NCBI GenBank assembly: GCA_035295665.1
Contig: DATGIQ010000347.1
Coordinates: forward strand, 1-15,760
Origin: DATGIQ01 sp035295665
Lineage (GTDB): Bacteria; Planctomycetota; Planctomycetia; Gemmatales; Gemmataceae
Direction: 5' to 3'
Length of the DNA stretch: 15,760 nt
Shown piece after piece: positions 6,008 to 14,132 of this stretch; the stretch's first letter is position 1; every line of letters starts with the position of its first letter. Below the pieces are notes generated by a model that saw only the letters and a program-made list of their open reading frames with translations, ran no database searches and was not told the DNA's origin. Made by a program: the position numbers and the translations under genes.

Positions 6008-6418
6008 TCAGCGGGAAGGGTACAGTCCCGCATCGATGAGTGCTGCGCGCAGAGTAACGCGGTGCGGCAGGTTCATGCCCAGCACGGCGACCGTCGCACG
6101 GCCGATGGCGGTGCGACCGATCAGAAGCGGTCCTTGCCGGCGGAAATGGTAGGACCATTTATGCCGGCGCGGATTGAATAGGTTGGCAATCCTCCGCGTG
6201 ACGGGATCGATGCCCGTTAGGTTCGGTCCTTTGCGGAGATTATCCTGATGGCAGGCATAAGCAAGGTTCGGTGGGGAATCGCCGCCGCCATGCTGCCGGG
6301 GGACGATGTGCTCAACGTGGAAGGCAAAGAGCGGATCGTCGTCCTCATGCATCCCGCAATACTCGCAGCGCCGCTTGGCGCGGCGGCGGACCAACTCGCG
6401 GGTGGCCGGGCAAATCAC
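6008..6418 (-). CDS. HNH endonuclease
   Basis: This 136-aa protein has the HNH/beta-beta-alpha-metal arrangement. C18-E-Y-C21 is the first zinc knuckle half, 'VEHIVPRQHGG' (35-45) carries the catalytic H37, N51 is the central Asn and 'ACHQDNLRKGPNL' (55-67) is the second knuckle and closing helix. In the family this second half normally reads CxxCN, whereas here it is C56-x-x-D59, so one zinc ligand is Asp. 'GIDPVTRRIANLFNPRRHKW' and the C-terminal 'LIGRTAIGRATVAVLGMNLPHRV' match a widespread subgroup found in planctomycetes and cyanobacteria. Its ATG at 6418 overlaps the stop of the upstream 88-aa gene (ATGA), so the two are translationally coupled. The target and biological role are not known. 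Confidence 0.88.
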   Translation of the reverse strand: MICPATRELVRRRAKRRCEYCGMHEDDDPLFAFHVEHIVPRQHGGGDSPPNLAYACHQDNLRKGPNLTGIDPVTRRIANLFNPRRHKWSYHFRRQGPLLIGRTAIGRATVAVLGMNLPHRVTLRAALIDAGLYPSR

Positions 6419-6681
6419 GAGTCGGAAGTTAACCGGGCGCGCGCTTTGGCTTGAAGGATAGCGACAACATTGGCGGCCATTGCATACGCCTCGTATTCGT
6501 CGTGCTCATCGGGAGTGAGCGTGCCTTCGTTGCACTTCTCAGCAAGCTCCTGGACCCGAGCCTGCGTTTCCTGGTCGGCACGCAGGTGAATCAGCTCACG
6601 GGCTGCTCTCGGCGAGAGGGAGCGCCCTACCGGCTCCAAAAGGCGGTCAAGGACGTGGACGGGTGGAATAGGTTCGTGCAT
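6415..6681 (-). CDS. Conserved small protein paired with HNH endonuclease
   Basis: 88 aa, ATG at 6681 with GAGGAG about 9 bp upstream. The sequence is mostly helical and charged: 'VLDRLLEPVGRSLSPRAARE', then 'LIHLRADQETQARVQELAEK', then 'CNEGTLTPDEHDEYEAY', and a C-terminal 'VVAILQAKARARL'. I recognise this as a small family commonly encoded directly upstream of HNH endonucleases of the type at 6008-6418, though I cannot name a characterised member. The ATGA overlap with the HNH gene supports stoichiometric co-expression. It could be an antitoxin-like inhibitor, a targeting subunit or a chaperone of the nuclease; nothing in the sequence chooses between these. Confidence 0.75.
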   Translation of the reverse strand: MHEPIPPVHVLDRLLEPVGRSLSPRAARELIHLRADQETQARVQELAEKCNEGTLTPDEHDEYEAYAMAANVVAILQAKARARLTSDS

Positions 6682-6757
6682 GGCGAATACTCCTCGTTGG
6701 ATTGTAGCATAAGCGCTATCAGTGGTCGAGCGTTTCTTGTTGAGCTATACCGTACCG

Positions 6758-7050
6758 TCACCGTCCCTTACCCTGCCGGCGGGCAATCGCTGCCGCCGCG
6801 CTCCTGACCGTGCGCAGGGCGTAGGCTTCGCCGTTCTGCTGGGCCTTCCGGCTTTCCTCCATGAGGCGGGCGGCGGTTTCCTCGACGCTGAATCCCCAAT
6901 CGGCCGCAATTAAGCACCAAGTGAAATCCGCCCGGCTGACATCGGGACGCTCAGCGCCTCGGGCCGGGGGAGCATTCTCCAGGCAGCGCTGATAGCTCGG
7001 AAAGCATCGGCGAGAGGAATGAGAAACATGGGCGGGGCCGGGGGCAATTT
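6758..7050 (-). pseudogene. C-terminal remnant resembling a RepB-type primase/replication protein
   Basis: A minus-strand frame without a start runs from a stop near 7051 to TGA 6758. Its core reads 'SYQRCLENAPPARGAERPD', then 'VSRADFTWCLIAADWGFS', then 'VEETAARLMEESRKAQ' and 'NGEAYALRTVRSAAAAIARR'. This is like the C-terminal helical segment of primase/replication proteins of plasmid or phage origin (RepB-primase class) seen in planctomycetes. The primase catalytic part is absent, and a TAA lies just upstream in the same frame. It is evidence of a former replicon or phage in this stretch. The family call rests on pattern memory and is moderate. Confidence 0.45.
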
Positions 7051-7435
7051 AAGACAGAAGGGCCATTTTGTAAAGAGCCTTTGCTTTTGGCCCATTGACC
7101 GGAGCTTGGCGCCAGGCTGATGAAGGCCGGGATCGGCGTAGTCGGCTGCTGTCGCGATAAAGCATGATCACCGCGATCGTTGCTCCCCGAAACGCGCAAG
7201 TTGGAAGTGGAGCGTAGAATGTTCGGGCGCCCCACGCCGACCACGGTCATGCCCGTCCAAGGTGGTGGTGCGTGGTGAATGATATCCACCACGCACCACG
7301 CCCTTTAGCGCCCCCAAAAGCCGTAGGGGGCATCGCCCCGGTTGCCGTCCTGCTCGAGGCAGCCGTTATCCGATCCTCATATGGCAAGGACGTTGAAACC
7401 ATCCGTTCGGCTCGGCTACTGAATTGGCGGGGGGC
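7051..7435. other. Gene-free interval downstream of the giant protein
   Basis: Apart from the palindrome at 7265-7299, I see no coding signal in these 385 bp. The open frames on either strand are short, lack good start sites and have no recognisable motif. Confidence 0.5.
7265..7299. repeat. Perfect GTGG-type palindrome, possible terminator of the giant gene
   Basis: A perfect 13-bp inverted repeat (GTGGTGCGTGGTG at 7265-7277, its complement at 7287-7299) with a 9-nt loop. It lies about 135 bp beyond the stop codon of the minus-strand giant protein. There is no U-run on the minus-strand side, so it is not a classic intrinsic terminator. It resembles the repeat at 4483-4566. Confidence 0.6.
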
Positions 7436-10400
7436 CTACGCGGCGTTGATCCCCTGGAAGACGGTCAAGGCCTCATTGCGCAACAAGGAATTGCCGTTCC
7501 ACGGTTCGCCGCCCACCGCATTGTTATTGGCCGCCAGCAGGATCTGGAACACATCGAGCACGGTGTTATTCGGTGTGCCGAAGGCCGCGCCGCTGCTGCC
7601 AATATTCCAGGAATAGGCGCCCAGGCCATTGCTGTTGACGGTAAAGCCATAGCTCTGCCCGATCGTGCCGCCCAAGGATAGGGTCGAGGCGAACACATCC
7701 AGGGCGGTGTCCAGGATCTCCACATCCAAGCCGGTCCCAGAGGAAGTTACGAACAGGTTCTGGTAATAGTAGCTGATTTGCGCACTGGTAAAGGAATACA
7801 GATTCGGGCCACCGCTCATGTTCTCGTAGAGGTTGGGGAAGGTATTGGCCAGCCACTGGCCCAAGGTTTGCCCGCTGCTCGTCAGGCCAAAGCGGCGGAT
7901 GAGCTGCTGGCCCCGGAGCGATTCCCAGAAGCTGGTCGCCTCGGCCAATGGTCCGGACACGAATTGACCGAGCGAGGAGGTTGTGACCGGGCTTTGTACC
8001 TGGGTGGGAGGCAATCCTCCGTGCAGGATCGTCACGGTGATGGTGTCCGTGTTGGCGGCGGCATAGGTATGCGTGCCATTGACGGTGAAGACGCCGCTGC
8101 TGAAGGTGATGCTCCCCATCGACACTGCTGGGCCGTCCCCCCAGTTGATGGCGGCCATGTAGTGCGTGCCGTCATTGGATTCCGCTCCCCCCGGATCGGT
8201 AAAGGTCGCCACCGGTCCCGTAAAGGGCGCACCGGCCGTCGGCGCGACCGGGACGGCCACGGGGGACACGGGCACGTCGTTCACGCTCACAAAGAACCCT
8301 GCGCCAGACAAGGCATTGTCGCCGGTATCCCGGACGAGGACGGTCACCGGGTAGGTGCCTGCTTCGGCGTAGGTGTGTAATTGGCTTGGCAGCGGTCCGG
8401 GCGCCCCTGGAGAGAGGACCGTGTTGTTGCTGCCATCACCCCAGAAGACGGTTACCGTCCAGGGGCCGGGGCCTGTATCGCTGAAGCTTCCCAGCCCCAC
8501 GGACTGGGCGGACCCCTCGTAGACCGTCTGGGGCGACGGTGGATAGGATATCAGCACGGGGGGCTGAACCGCGACACTGGTCGAAGCCGACAGGCTGCCG
8601 GCGAAGTTGCCGTCCCCCTGATAGCTCGCGGTGATCGGATGGTTCCCCAGCTGCAGGGAAGTCGTGGTGAAACTGGCCGTGGTCATGCCGTGGGCGGTGC
8701 TTAAGGTCCCCTGACCGATGCTGTTGCCATTGTCGCTGAAAATCACCAGGCCAGTGGGGTTGCCGGCTTGCGTGGTTCCTGGCGCGTTGACCGAGATGGT
8801 GGCCGTGAAGGTGACCTGCTGACCAGGGGTGGCCACGCTCGTTGACGCGATGAGCAGGGTCGTGGTGCTGGCCGGCGCCACCGTCTGGCCATTGGGAAGG
8901 CTGGCGGAGACGGCGGCATACGTGCCATCGCCACGGTACGTCGCGGAAATGGCGTGCGTGCCGGCCAGCAAGCGGTTCGTGGTGAAGGTGGCCGTGGCGG
9001 TCGTGCCGTTGCCGGGGCCCAGCATCCCCATGCCCACGTAGGTCATGTTCGTGTCATAAAAATACACGTTGCCGGTGGGAGGGACCGTACCATTGCCCGA
9101 AACCGTAGCGGTAAAGGTCACCGCTTGGCCCACCTGCGACGGATTGACCAACGAGTTGACGCTGATGCTCGGGGTATTCATGCCAAACTGGGATTCCTGC
9201 TGGATCACCACATCGTCATAGAAATAGTTGGTCGTGTAGGCGCCGGTTCCGCCGAGCCGGATGCCGCCGTTCGGATTGCTACCGAAACTCCCCGAGGTGC
9301 TGCCCCCTACGGATCTGCCATTGACGCTGAATCCCCAGGGGGCGCCAGCGGTAGAGGGGATGGTCACGGAAATCGCGCAGGCTTGATTCGGGAGAAGATT
9401 CGGGAAGTTAGCCATCGATGTGCTCGCTAACGGCATCTGAGTGTTGTCGTAAAGGATCAGATTCCCCGTGTCCGTGAGGTGCAGACTGGCCTTGGGGTTG
9501 CCGCTGGTGTCCAGAAAATCCGCGACGTCGCTCTCGCTGTTGGCCAACGTCGACACGTACTTGAACAGGAAGCTGTACTGCGTCGCTGGGTTGCCGGAGC
9601 CGTCATCGCGAATGTCGTAATTAATTTCCTTCATGTCCGTGTTTCTGCGCAACACTTGCAACGAGTCGCCGCCATCGAGAGGCGCCACCGTGCTCTCGAT
9701 GGGACGTGGCCATGGGAAACCCATCGCCTGTGCGAACTTGTAATCTCCATCCTCAAAAGGAAGGAAGGGCAGACTGGCCGTCGGCCCGGACACGGTTGCC
9801 ATGCCCTCGATCACCGTTTGCGGCGCATCCTTTTTCTGGATGGTCACGGTGACCATGAACATGCCGTTGGGTAATCCCGCGGAGGATTGCGTGTACGTGT
9901 GGTTGCCGGTGACGGTGAACGTTCCGTTATTGTAGGTTACCGTGCCGGTCGACAGGGGAGACTGATCGCCCCAATCGATGGTCGTCGGGTACCGGCTATT
10001 GATGTAATCGTCTTGTGACCCGCTCGGATCGGTGAAGGTTGCGACCACTTGGTTCGCGAAGGGCACGTAGGTCTGTGCGTTAAAGGTGGGAGTCGGAGCC
10101 CCCGGCGGCGGCTCGACCGGGGCATCCGCTGCGCCAGACAGACCCGCCGAGCTGATGGTCACGTCATCGTAATAGTAATTGGTCGTATAGGGATCATGGC
10201 CCCCCAGCAGGAGACCGCCATTGTTCGCACCCAGCTTCGCAGTGCCGCGCATCTCCTCGATTACCGTTTGGCTGCTGCTGTCGGTGACGCGTACCTCCCA
10301 GGCACCAGTGTCCCCCGAGCCAATCATGGCCGAGATCGTGTACGTCTGCCCGGCATTGAGGGTGGCCGTGCCCGTGCCGGCCACATTGCCCTGCGCATCG

Positions 10401-12259
10401 TAGAAGAGCAATTGTCCAGTTTGGATGCCGTTGCTGTTGGTGCCCTTTGGAACGAGATGAAGGGCGCCCTTGTACATGCCGTACTGGTCTTCGAAGTTGA
10501 CAACGCCCCCCTCGCCCGTCTGCGACGCGAACTGGAAGAGGAAGCTGTAGTACGCCGTGGGAACGTTGTAGTAGCTGTTGTCGGATCCGCGGATCTCGGC
10601 CCAGGCAACGCCATTGCCCATGCTTGCATCCCGCGATAGTTGCAACGCATGCGGTACGCCCATGCTGTCCACAATGTTCGGGTCCAGCGCGGGGCTTGTG
10701 ACGAGCGGAGCGTTCTGCGTCATAGAGGGCTGAGTCGTCTCGAAATCGACGGTGTTGATCCGGGCAGTCGGTGCTTGATAGAGGAACATTCCGTCCAGGT
10801 TTCCAAGATGCGTGATGAACGGGCTGATCATGCTGCTACCGTTGTTCGGATTGTACTTCGCGATAAACCCCGCAAAACTCGCGAGATAATAGGTCCCAGT
10901 TCCAGGAATGCCGGTTCCGGGATCATAGCGGATGACCTGATAGCCATCGTTCTCATTCGGCAAGTCTGTTGGCAGAAGCGATGTGATATTGTATTTACTC
11001 TGCAGGCGGTACTGCCAGTTGCCCTGTGAATCCAAGTACGGCTGATAAACGGCGATGATGGGGAGCGAAGATCTCGTATAATCTGTAAATCCCAGCACGA
11101 TGATGTTCCCGGTCTGGGGATCGACGGTAACGTCCTGGGTATGGTACAGCCCATCGTGGCTCGTGGGAATGATCGCCGTAGCCTGCTTCGCATTAACGTC
11201 CAGCTTCCAAATGTAGCCCTGGAGGTTGGGGTCTCCTTCGTCGTAACCGTACTGATACTGTGGAGTCCCCTGGCTCGAAAGGCCGTGATAGTCAAGGGGC
11301 CCCTGCTCGTCCGCGACGTAGACAAAACCGGTGTTGAGCGTGGCAGGCAACTGGGGATTCGGGTTCGGGTCGTAAACCGGGGCAATTCCTGTCGGAACGT
11401 TGATCCAGCTCGGGGGGCTGCCGTTATTTAATGCACTCGGGTCATTGGCGTTGCTGCTGTAACTGTACTGGGTGTCTGTTGGATGATCAGTAGTGCGGTC
11501 CAGCAGGTCTATTCCTGTATCCAGGGATTTGGTGCGGTCTGAATAGCCATTGATAAAGTTACTACCGGTTGGGTAAGCTGCGTCAGTGTTAGGCGGGGCA
11601 GTCGAGTGGCCACCATCAGCGTACACCGGCATCTGGTTTCCGCAGCTGGGATCGATTTGCACGACGCTGTGCGTGGGAAGATCATACCCATAGCCATTGT
11701 CTTCCACGTTGACCAGCAGGTGCAAGTTGCCGCCGCCGTCTCCCTGATTGATGACATACAGGTTTGCATTCGTGCCATTGGAACCAGGAACGAAGGCAAC
11801 GGCATCGCTTCCATAAAGGTTCTCCTGACCTTGGCTGTCATGGCTCAGCACCGATGCGATGCCGCTGGTCGGGTCCACCTGCATGAGCGCATGATCGAGC
11901 ATCGTACCCGTGAGAGTGGGAGCCTTGATGCTGAAATTATCGGAGCGGGCAGCGCCATAGTCCAAGGAGTAAAGCACGCCCGACGACGGATCTTCCGCGA
12001 GGCCGACGGATTCATCGAAGGCCCCTGGCGCTGAGATCGGAACCGGCGTTTGGTTGGCGGGCCCGTTGGGATTGATGGCATAGAGACCGGACGGATAGGA
12101 ATCACCTCCCGCGGTCGAGACCACGAGCCAGCCATTGGGGATGAGAGTGGGAACGGCGCGATCCTCAAGCGATTCCAGCAGTAAGCGTCTGGTTAATGGA
12201 CGGCTCTTGTTGACGATCGGACGACGCTTTGAACGGAAAGCACGCGATAAGAAAAACAT
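7436..12259 (-). CDS. Giant multidomain surface protein (LamG-like, PKD, Ig-like), 1607 aa
   Basis: The start at 12259 is preceded by GAGGAGAGGAA at good spacing; the frame is open further upstream but with no support. Residues 1-40 carry a basic stretch and 'RRLLLESLEDRAVPTL', the N-terminal signature of many planctomycete surface proteins. About 41-500 is repetitive, with blade-like 'DPTSG', 'DPQTGNIIVLG' and 'RYDPGTG' units (propeller-like). 500-705 and 832-1022 are two jelly-roll lectin-like modules ending in near-identical 'YTTNYYYDDVTI' and 'YTTNYFYDDVVI'. 730-825 is PKD-like ('DWGDQSP'). 1030-1130 and 1131-1232 are bacterial Ig-like repeats ('GQAVTFTATVSG', 'GQQVTFTATISV'). 1240-1327 and 1328-1427 are PKD-like ('WGDGS', 'NWGDGP'). 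1430-1607 is a C-terminal domain seen in other planctomycete surface proteins. It is probably an adhesin or envelope protein. No PEP-CTERM or LPXTG tail is present. It forms a single-gene unit. Confidence 0.85.
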   Translation of the reverse strand: MFFLSRAFRSKRRPIVNKSRPLTRRLLLESLEDRAVPTLIPNGWLVVSTAGGDSYPSGLYAINPNGPANQTPVPISAPGAFDESVGLAEDPSSGVLYSLDYGAARSDNFSIKAPTLTGTMLDHALMQVDPTSGIASVLSHDSQGQENLYGSDAVAFVPGSNGTNANLYVINQGDGGGNLHLLVNVEDNGYGYDLPTHSVVQIDPSCGNQMPVYADGGHSTAPPNTDAAYPTGSNFINGYSDRTKSLDTGIDLLDRTTDHPTDTQYSYSSNANDPSALNNGSPPSWINVPTGIAPVYDPNPNPQLPATLNTGFVYVADEQGPLDYHGLSSQGTPQYQYGYDEGDPNLQGYIWKLDVNAKQATAIIPTSHDGLYHTQDVTVDPQTGNIIVLGFTDYTRSSLPIIAVYQPYLDSQGNWQYRLQSKYNITSLLPTDLPNENDGYQVIRYDPGTGIPGTGTYYLASFAGFIAKYNPNNGSSMISPFITHLGNLDGMFLYQAPTARINTVDFETTQPSMTQNAPLVTSPALDPNIVDSMGVPHALQLSRDASMGNGVAWAEIRGSDNSYYNVPTAYYSFLFQFASQTGEGGVVNFEDQYGMYKGALHLVPKGTNSNGIQTGQLLFYDAQGNVAGTGTATLNAGQTYTISAMIGSGDTGAWEVRVTDSSSQTVIEEMRGTAKLGANNGGLLLGGHDPYTTNYYYDDVTISSAGLSGAADAPVEPPPGAPTPTFNAQTYVPFANQVVATFTDPSGSQDDYINSRYPTTIDWGDQSPLSTGTVTYNNGTFTVTGNHTYTQSSAGLPNGMFMVTVTIQKKDAPQTVIEGMATVSGPTASLPFLPFEDGDYKFAQAMGFPWPRPIESTVAPLDGGDSLQVLRRNTDMKEINYDIRDDGSGNPATQYSFLFKYVSTLANSESDVADFLDTSGNPKASLHLTDTGNLILYDNTQMPLASTSMANFPNLLPNQACAISVTIPSTAGAPWGFSVNGRSVGGSTSGSFGSNPNGGIRLGGTGAYTTNYFYDDVVIQQESQFGMNTPSISVNSLVNPSQVGQAVTFTATVSGNGTVPPTGNVYFYDTNMTYVGMGMLGPGNGTTATATFTTNRLLAGTHAISATYRGDGTYAAVSASLPNGQTVAPASTTTLLIASTSVATPGQQVTFTATISVNAPGTTQAGNPTGLVIFSDNGNSIGQGTLSTAHGMTTASFTTTSLQLGNHPITASYQGDGNFAGSLSASTSVAVQPPVLISYPPSPQTVYEGSAQSVGLGSFSDTGPGPWTVTVFWGDGSNNTVLSPGAPGPLPSQLHTYAEAGTYPVTVLVRDTGDNALSGAGFFVSVNDVPVSPVAVPVAPTAGAPFTGPVATFTDPGGAESNDGTHYMAAINWGDGPAVSMGSITFSSGVFTVNGTHTYAAANTDTITVTILHGGLPPTQVQSPVTTSSLGQFVSGPLAEATSFWESLRGQQLIRRFGLTSSGQTLGQWLANTFPNLYENMSGGPNLYSFTSAQISYYYQNLFVTSSGTGLDVEILDTALDVFASTLSLGGTIGQSYGFTVNSNGLGAYSWNIGSSGAAFGTPNNTVLDVFQILLAANNNAVGGEPWNGNSLLRNEALTVFQGINAA

Positions 12260-12946
12260 GGATGGTTCCTCTCCTCTTGGTTGTTCTCTGCCTCTGAGCA
12301 AGCGGTCTGCCTGGACGCGAACCTCAGCGCGGACGAGCGCGGATTCGTCACGGCCCCTCGCCTTCCGACCTTGGGTGCGCGTGAAATCACTCCGTGCTGC
12401 TTGTGGAATTCCCACGCGGCCAAGAGTCGTGTCTCGGGCGCGCACAAGGACTGGTGAGGTCAACGTGTGCACTACCAGTGATGAAGTCAGATCGGGCCGC
12501 AGCCGTGCCGACTCTTCTTCCGTAGGAAGTCCATCGCGCTACATTGCTGGGAGGACGGCGATTCGAAGGGTGACGGGAGCGAGGATCGAAGGGGAGGGTC
12601 ACACTACGGAATGCCGAACCCTCTGTTCCGGCTGAAGAATTCTCGCCGTGGTCCATGCGCCTGGGCAAGCGACGTCGAACCCGAGCACATCTCCAGGTCG
12701 CTCAGTAGGGGCTGAGTCGACGCTGAAGTCTAACACGCTACCGACTCGTGTCAAGAACCCGTGGGGAACCCGCTCGGCATCGTAGCAATTGAGAAATCTC
12801 GCCGGCCTTCCTCCTTTGCTTTACGGAGTTGGTAATCGCGCAGACCAGGCGGGGCCCTGGGGCTCCCCGTCAAGCGGGTAGCCGGCTAGCCGGGTGAGTT
12901 TTTGCTTTTTTCCTTGATTTCTTGGGAGGGCCCGGTAATACTGGGT
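12260..12946. other. Divergent intergenic region
   Basis: About 690 bp separate the divergently read giant protein and the first HAF gene. The region should hold both promoters, but I could not pick convincing -35/-10 pairs. The minus-strand frame continuing upstream of 12259 has no homology-like features. The only structures noted are the palindrome at 12882-12893 and the PilZ-like tail that starts at 12947. Confidence 0.5.
12882..12912 (+). terminator. GC palindrome followed by T-runs
   Basis: CCGGCTAGCCGG (12882-12893) is a perfect 12-bp palindrome followed by T-runs at 12899-12903 and 12907-12912, about 75 bp before the first HAF gene. It could act as a terminator or leader attenuator on the plus strand. 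There is no plus-strand gene upstream in view, so the role is uncertain. Confidence 0.3.
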
Positions 12947-12991
12947 CTTGTCGCCTGGCGATGCCGTTACGCGCGAGGAACTCGGTCATGA
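12947..12991 (+). pseudogene. PilZ-like C-terminal tail overlapping the first HAF gene start
   Basis: This frame reads LVAWRCRYARGTRS and stops at a TGA (12989-12991) that overlaps the ATG of the HAF gene as ATGA. It is clearly homologous to LVARRCRFVRGTRS, the end of the PilZ-like frame at 13947-14132. Only the tail is left here. Confidence 0.45.
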
Positions 12992-13941
12992 AGCAGATCG
13001 TGTACGGGTGGCTGGCCCTGGGCGTGTTCGCAGGGGCTGTTGGTCCAGGGCATGCGGATTACGCGTATACGACAATCGATTTTCCCGGTGCCCTTCAAGG
13101 CACCACCTATGCGGAGGGCATTAATGCTTCCGGGCAAGTCGTGGGGAGCTATCTCGGCCAGGACAGTAAACGCCACGGGTTCCTGTTCAGCGGCGGCTCC
13201 TACATGAGCTTCGACGTACCGGGCGCGTTTCTTATCACCGATCCCGACGCGATCAATAATTCGGGGCAGATCGTCGGGAGATACAGTGTTTCTTCTACAG
13301 CTGTTTCCGGCTTTCTCCGGAATGGGGGTGCCTATAGCACCCTGGACGTGCCTGGAACCATGTACACGGAAGCTCGGGCCATCAATGATTCTGCCCAAAT
13401 ATGCGGTTTCGCTGCCACGACCTTGTCCTCTCCACGTCACGCGTTCCAATTCAGCAACGGCATCTATACGAGCTTCGACGTGCCCAATGCTGCGGAAACA
13501 CTTGCTTATGGCATCAATAATGCCGGGCAGGTTGTGGGAGCGTACTTTGACCCCGTGACAGGGAAATCGCACGGCTTTCTTCGCAGTGGCGATACGTACC
13601 TTACTCTGGATTTCCCAGGCGCTTCGACAACGGCGGCCATTGGTATCAACAGTACCGGCCAGATTGTAGGTATTTGGGGCGCCAACCAGGCTTTCGTGCT
13701 GCAAGGGGGCAGTTTCAGCACACTGGATGTGCCCGGATCGAGCTACATGGAGGCCGATGGCATCAACGATGCCAACCAGATCGTGGGCACTTACATCGAT
13801 GGAACCGGAACCCACGGTTACCTGGCTACACCCTTGGCCGCGCCGGTGCCCGAACCGGCCACCCGTGTGCTCCTGACTTTCGGAGTAGCCAGCCTGCTCG
13901 GCTTTACTTGGCTGCGCAGGAGGCGTTCTGCTCGTGGCTGA
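12988..13941 (+). CDS. HAF-repeat PEP-CTERM exported protein, copy 1
   Basis: The ATG at 12988 gives 317 aa with GAGGAA about 9 bp upstream; earlier in-frame starts would put 22 residues before the signal peptide. Residues 1-24 are the signal peptide ('MKQIVYGWLALGVFAGAVG', cleavage near GHA|DY). About six HAF-type repeats follow, each with an 'IN[ANSD].GQIVG.Y' strand, 'HGFL.SGG.Y' and 'S.[LF]DVPG' (for example near residues 43, 90 and 175). The C-terminus is a canonical PEP-CTERM signal: VPEP at 287-290, hydrophobic segment 'VLLTFGVASLLGFTWL', then RRRRS. An exosortase would process it at the inner membrane. The next gene is a tandem duplicate. The function of HAF proteins is not established; cell-surface or matrix display is inferred. 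Confidence 0.88.
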   Translation: MKQIVYGWLALGVFAGAVGPGHADYAYTTIDFPGALQGTTYAEGINASGQVVGSYLGQDSKRHGFLFSGGSYMSFDVPGAFLITDPDAINNSGQIVGRYSVSSTAVSGFLRNGGAYSTLDVPGTMYTEARAINDSAQICGFAATTLSSPRHAFQFSNGIYTSFDVPNAAETLAYGINNAGQVVGAYFDPVTGKSHGFLRSGDTYLTLDFPGASTTAAIGINSTGQIVGIWGANQAFVLQGGSFSTLDVPGSSYMEADGINDANQIVGTYIDGTGTHGYLATPLAAPVPEPATRVLLTFGVASLLGFTWLRRRRSARG

Positions 13942-13946
13942 GTACG

Positions 13947-14132
13947 CTGCATCGCCTCCGGCTGGACCGGTGCTTCAAAATGGGAGCATGGCTGGCCATC
14001 GACGTACAGGTCTTGCCCGATACGATCCAGGCCAGTCTATCCGGCGCATCGTTCCTGTTGCTTTGCACAGCAACCCGAGCGGGAGAGCTTGTGGCCCGAC
14101 GCTGCCGTTTCGTGCGAGGAACTCGGTCATGA
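13947..14132 (+). pseudogene. PilZ-like reading frame between the HAF copies
   Basis: The frame reads 'LHRLRLDRCFKMGAWLAIDV', continues through a stretch with 'SFLLLCTATRAGELVARRC' and ends 'RFVRGTRS' with a TGA overlapping the ATG of the second HAF gene (ATGA). 'RRFE.GTLLA(V/I)DVQ' and a terminal 'GCRFVR'-like strand are features of PilZ (c-di-GMP-binding fold) proteins. The usual RxxxR and D/NxSxxG motifs of the N-terminal part are absent. In-frame ATG 13980 could still give a 50-aa peptide, so translation coupled to the HAF gene is possible. Confidence 0.4.

Noticed and set aside
12260..12472. 71-residue N-terminal extension of the giant protein
   Set aside because: The start at 12259 has a strong ribosome binding site and the family's usual N-terminus; the extension is Arg-rich and motif-free.
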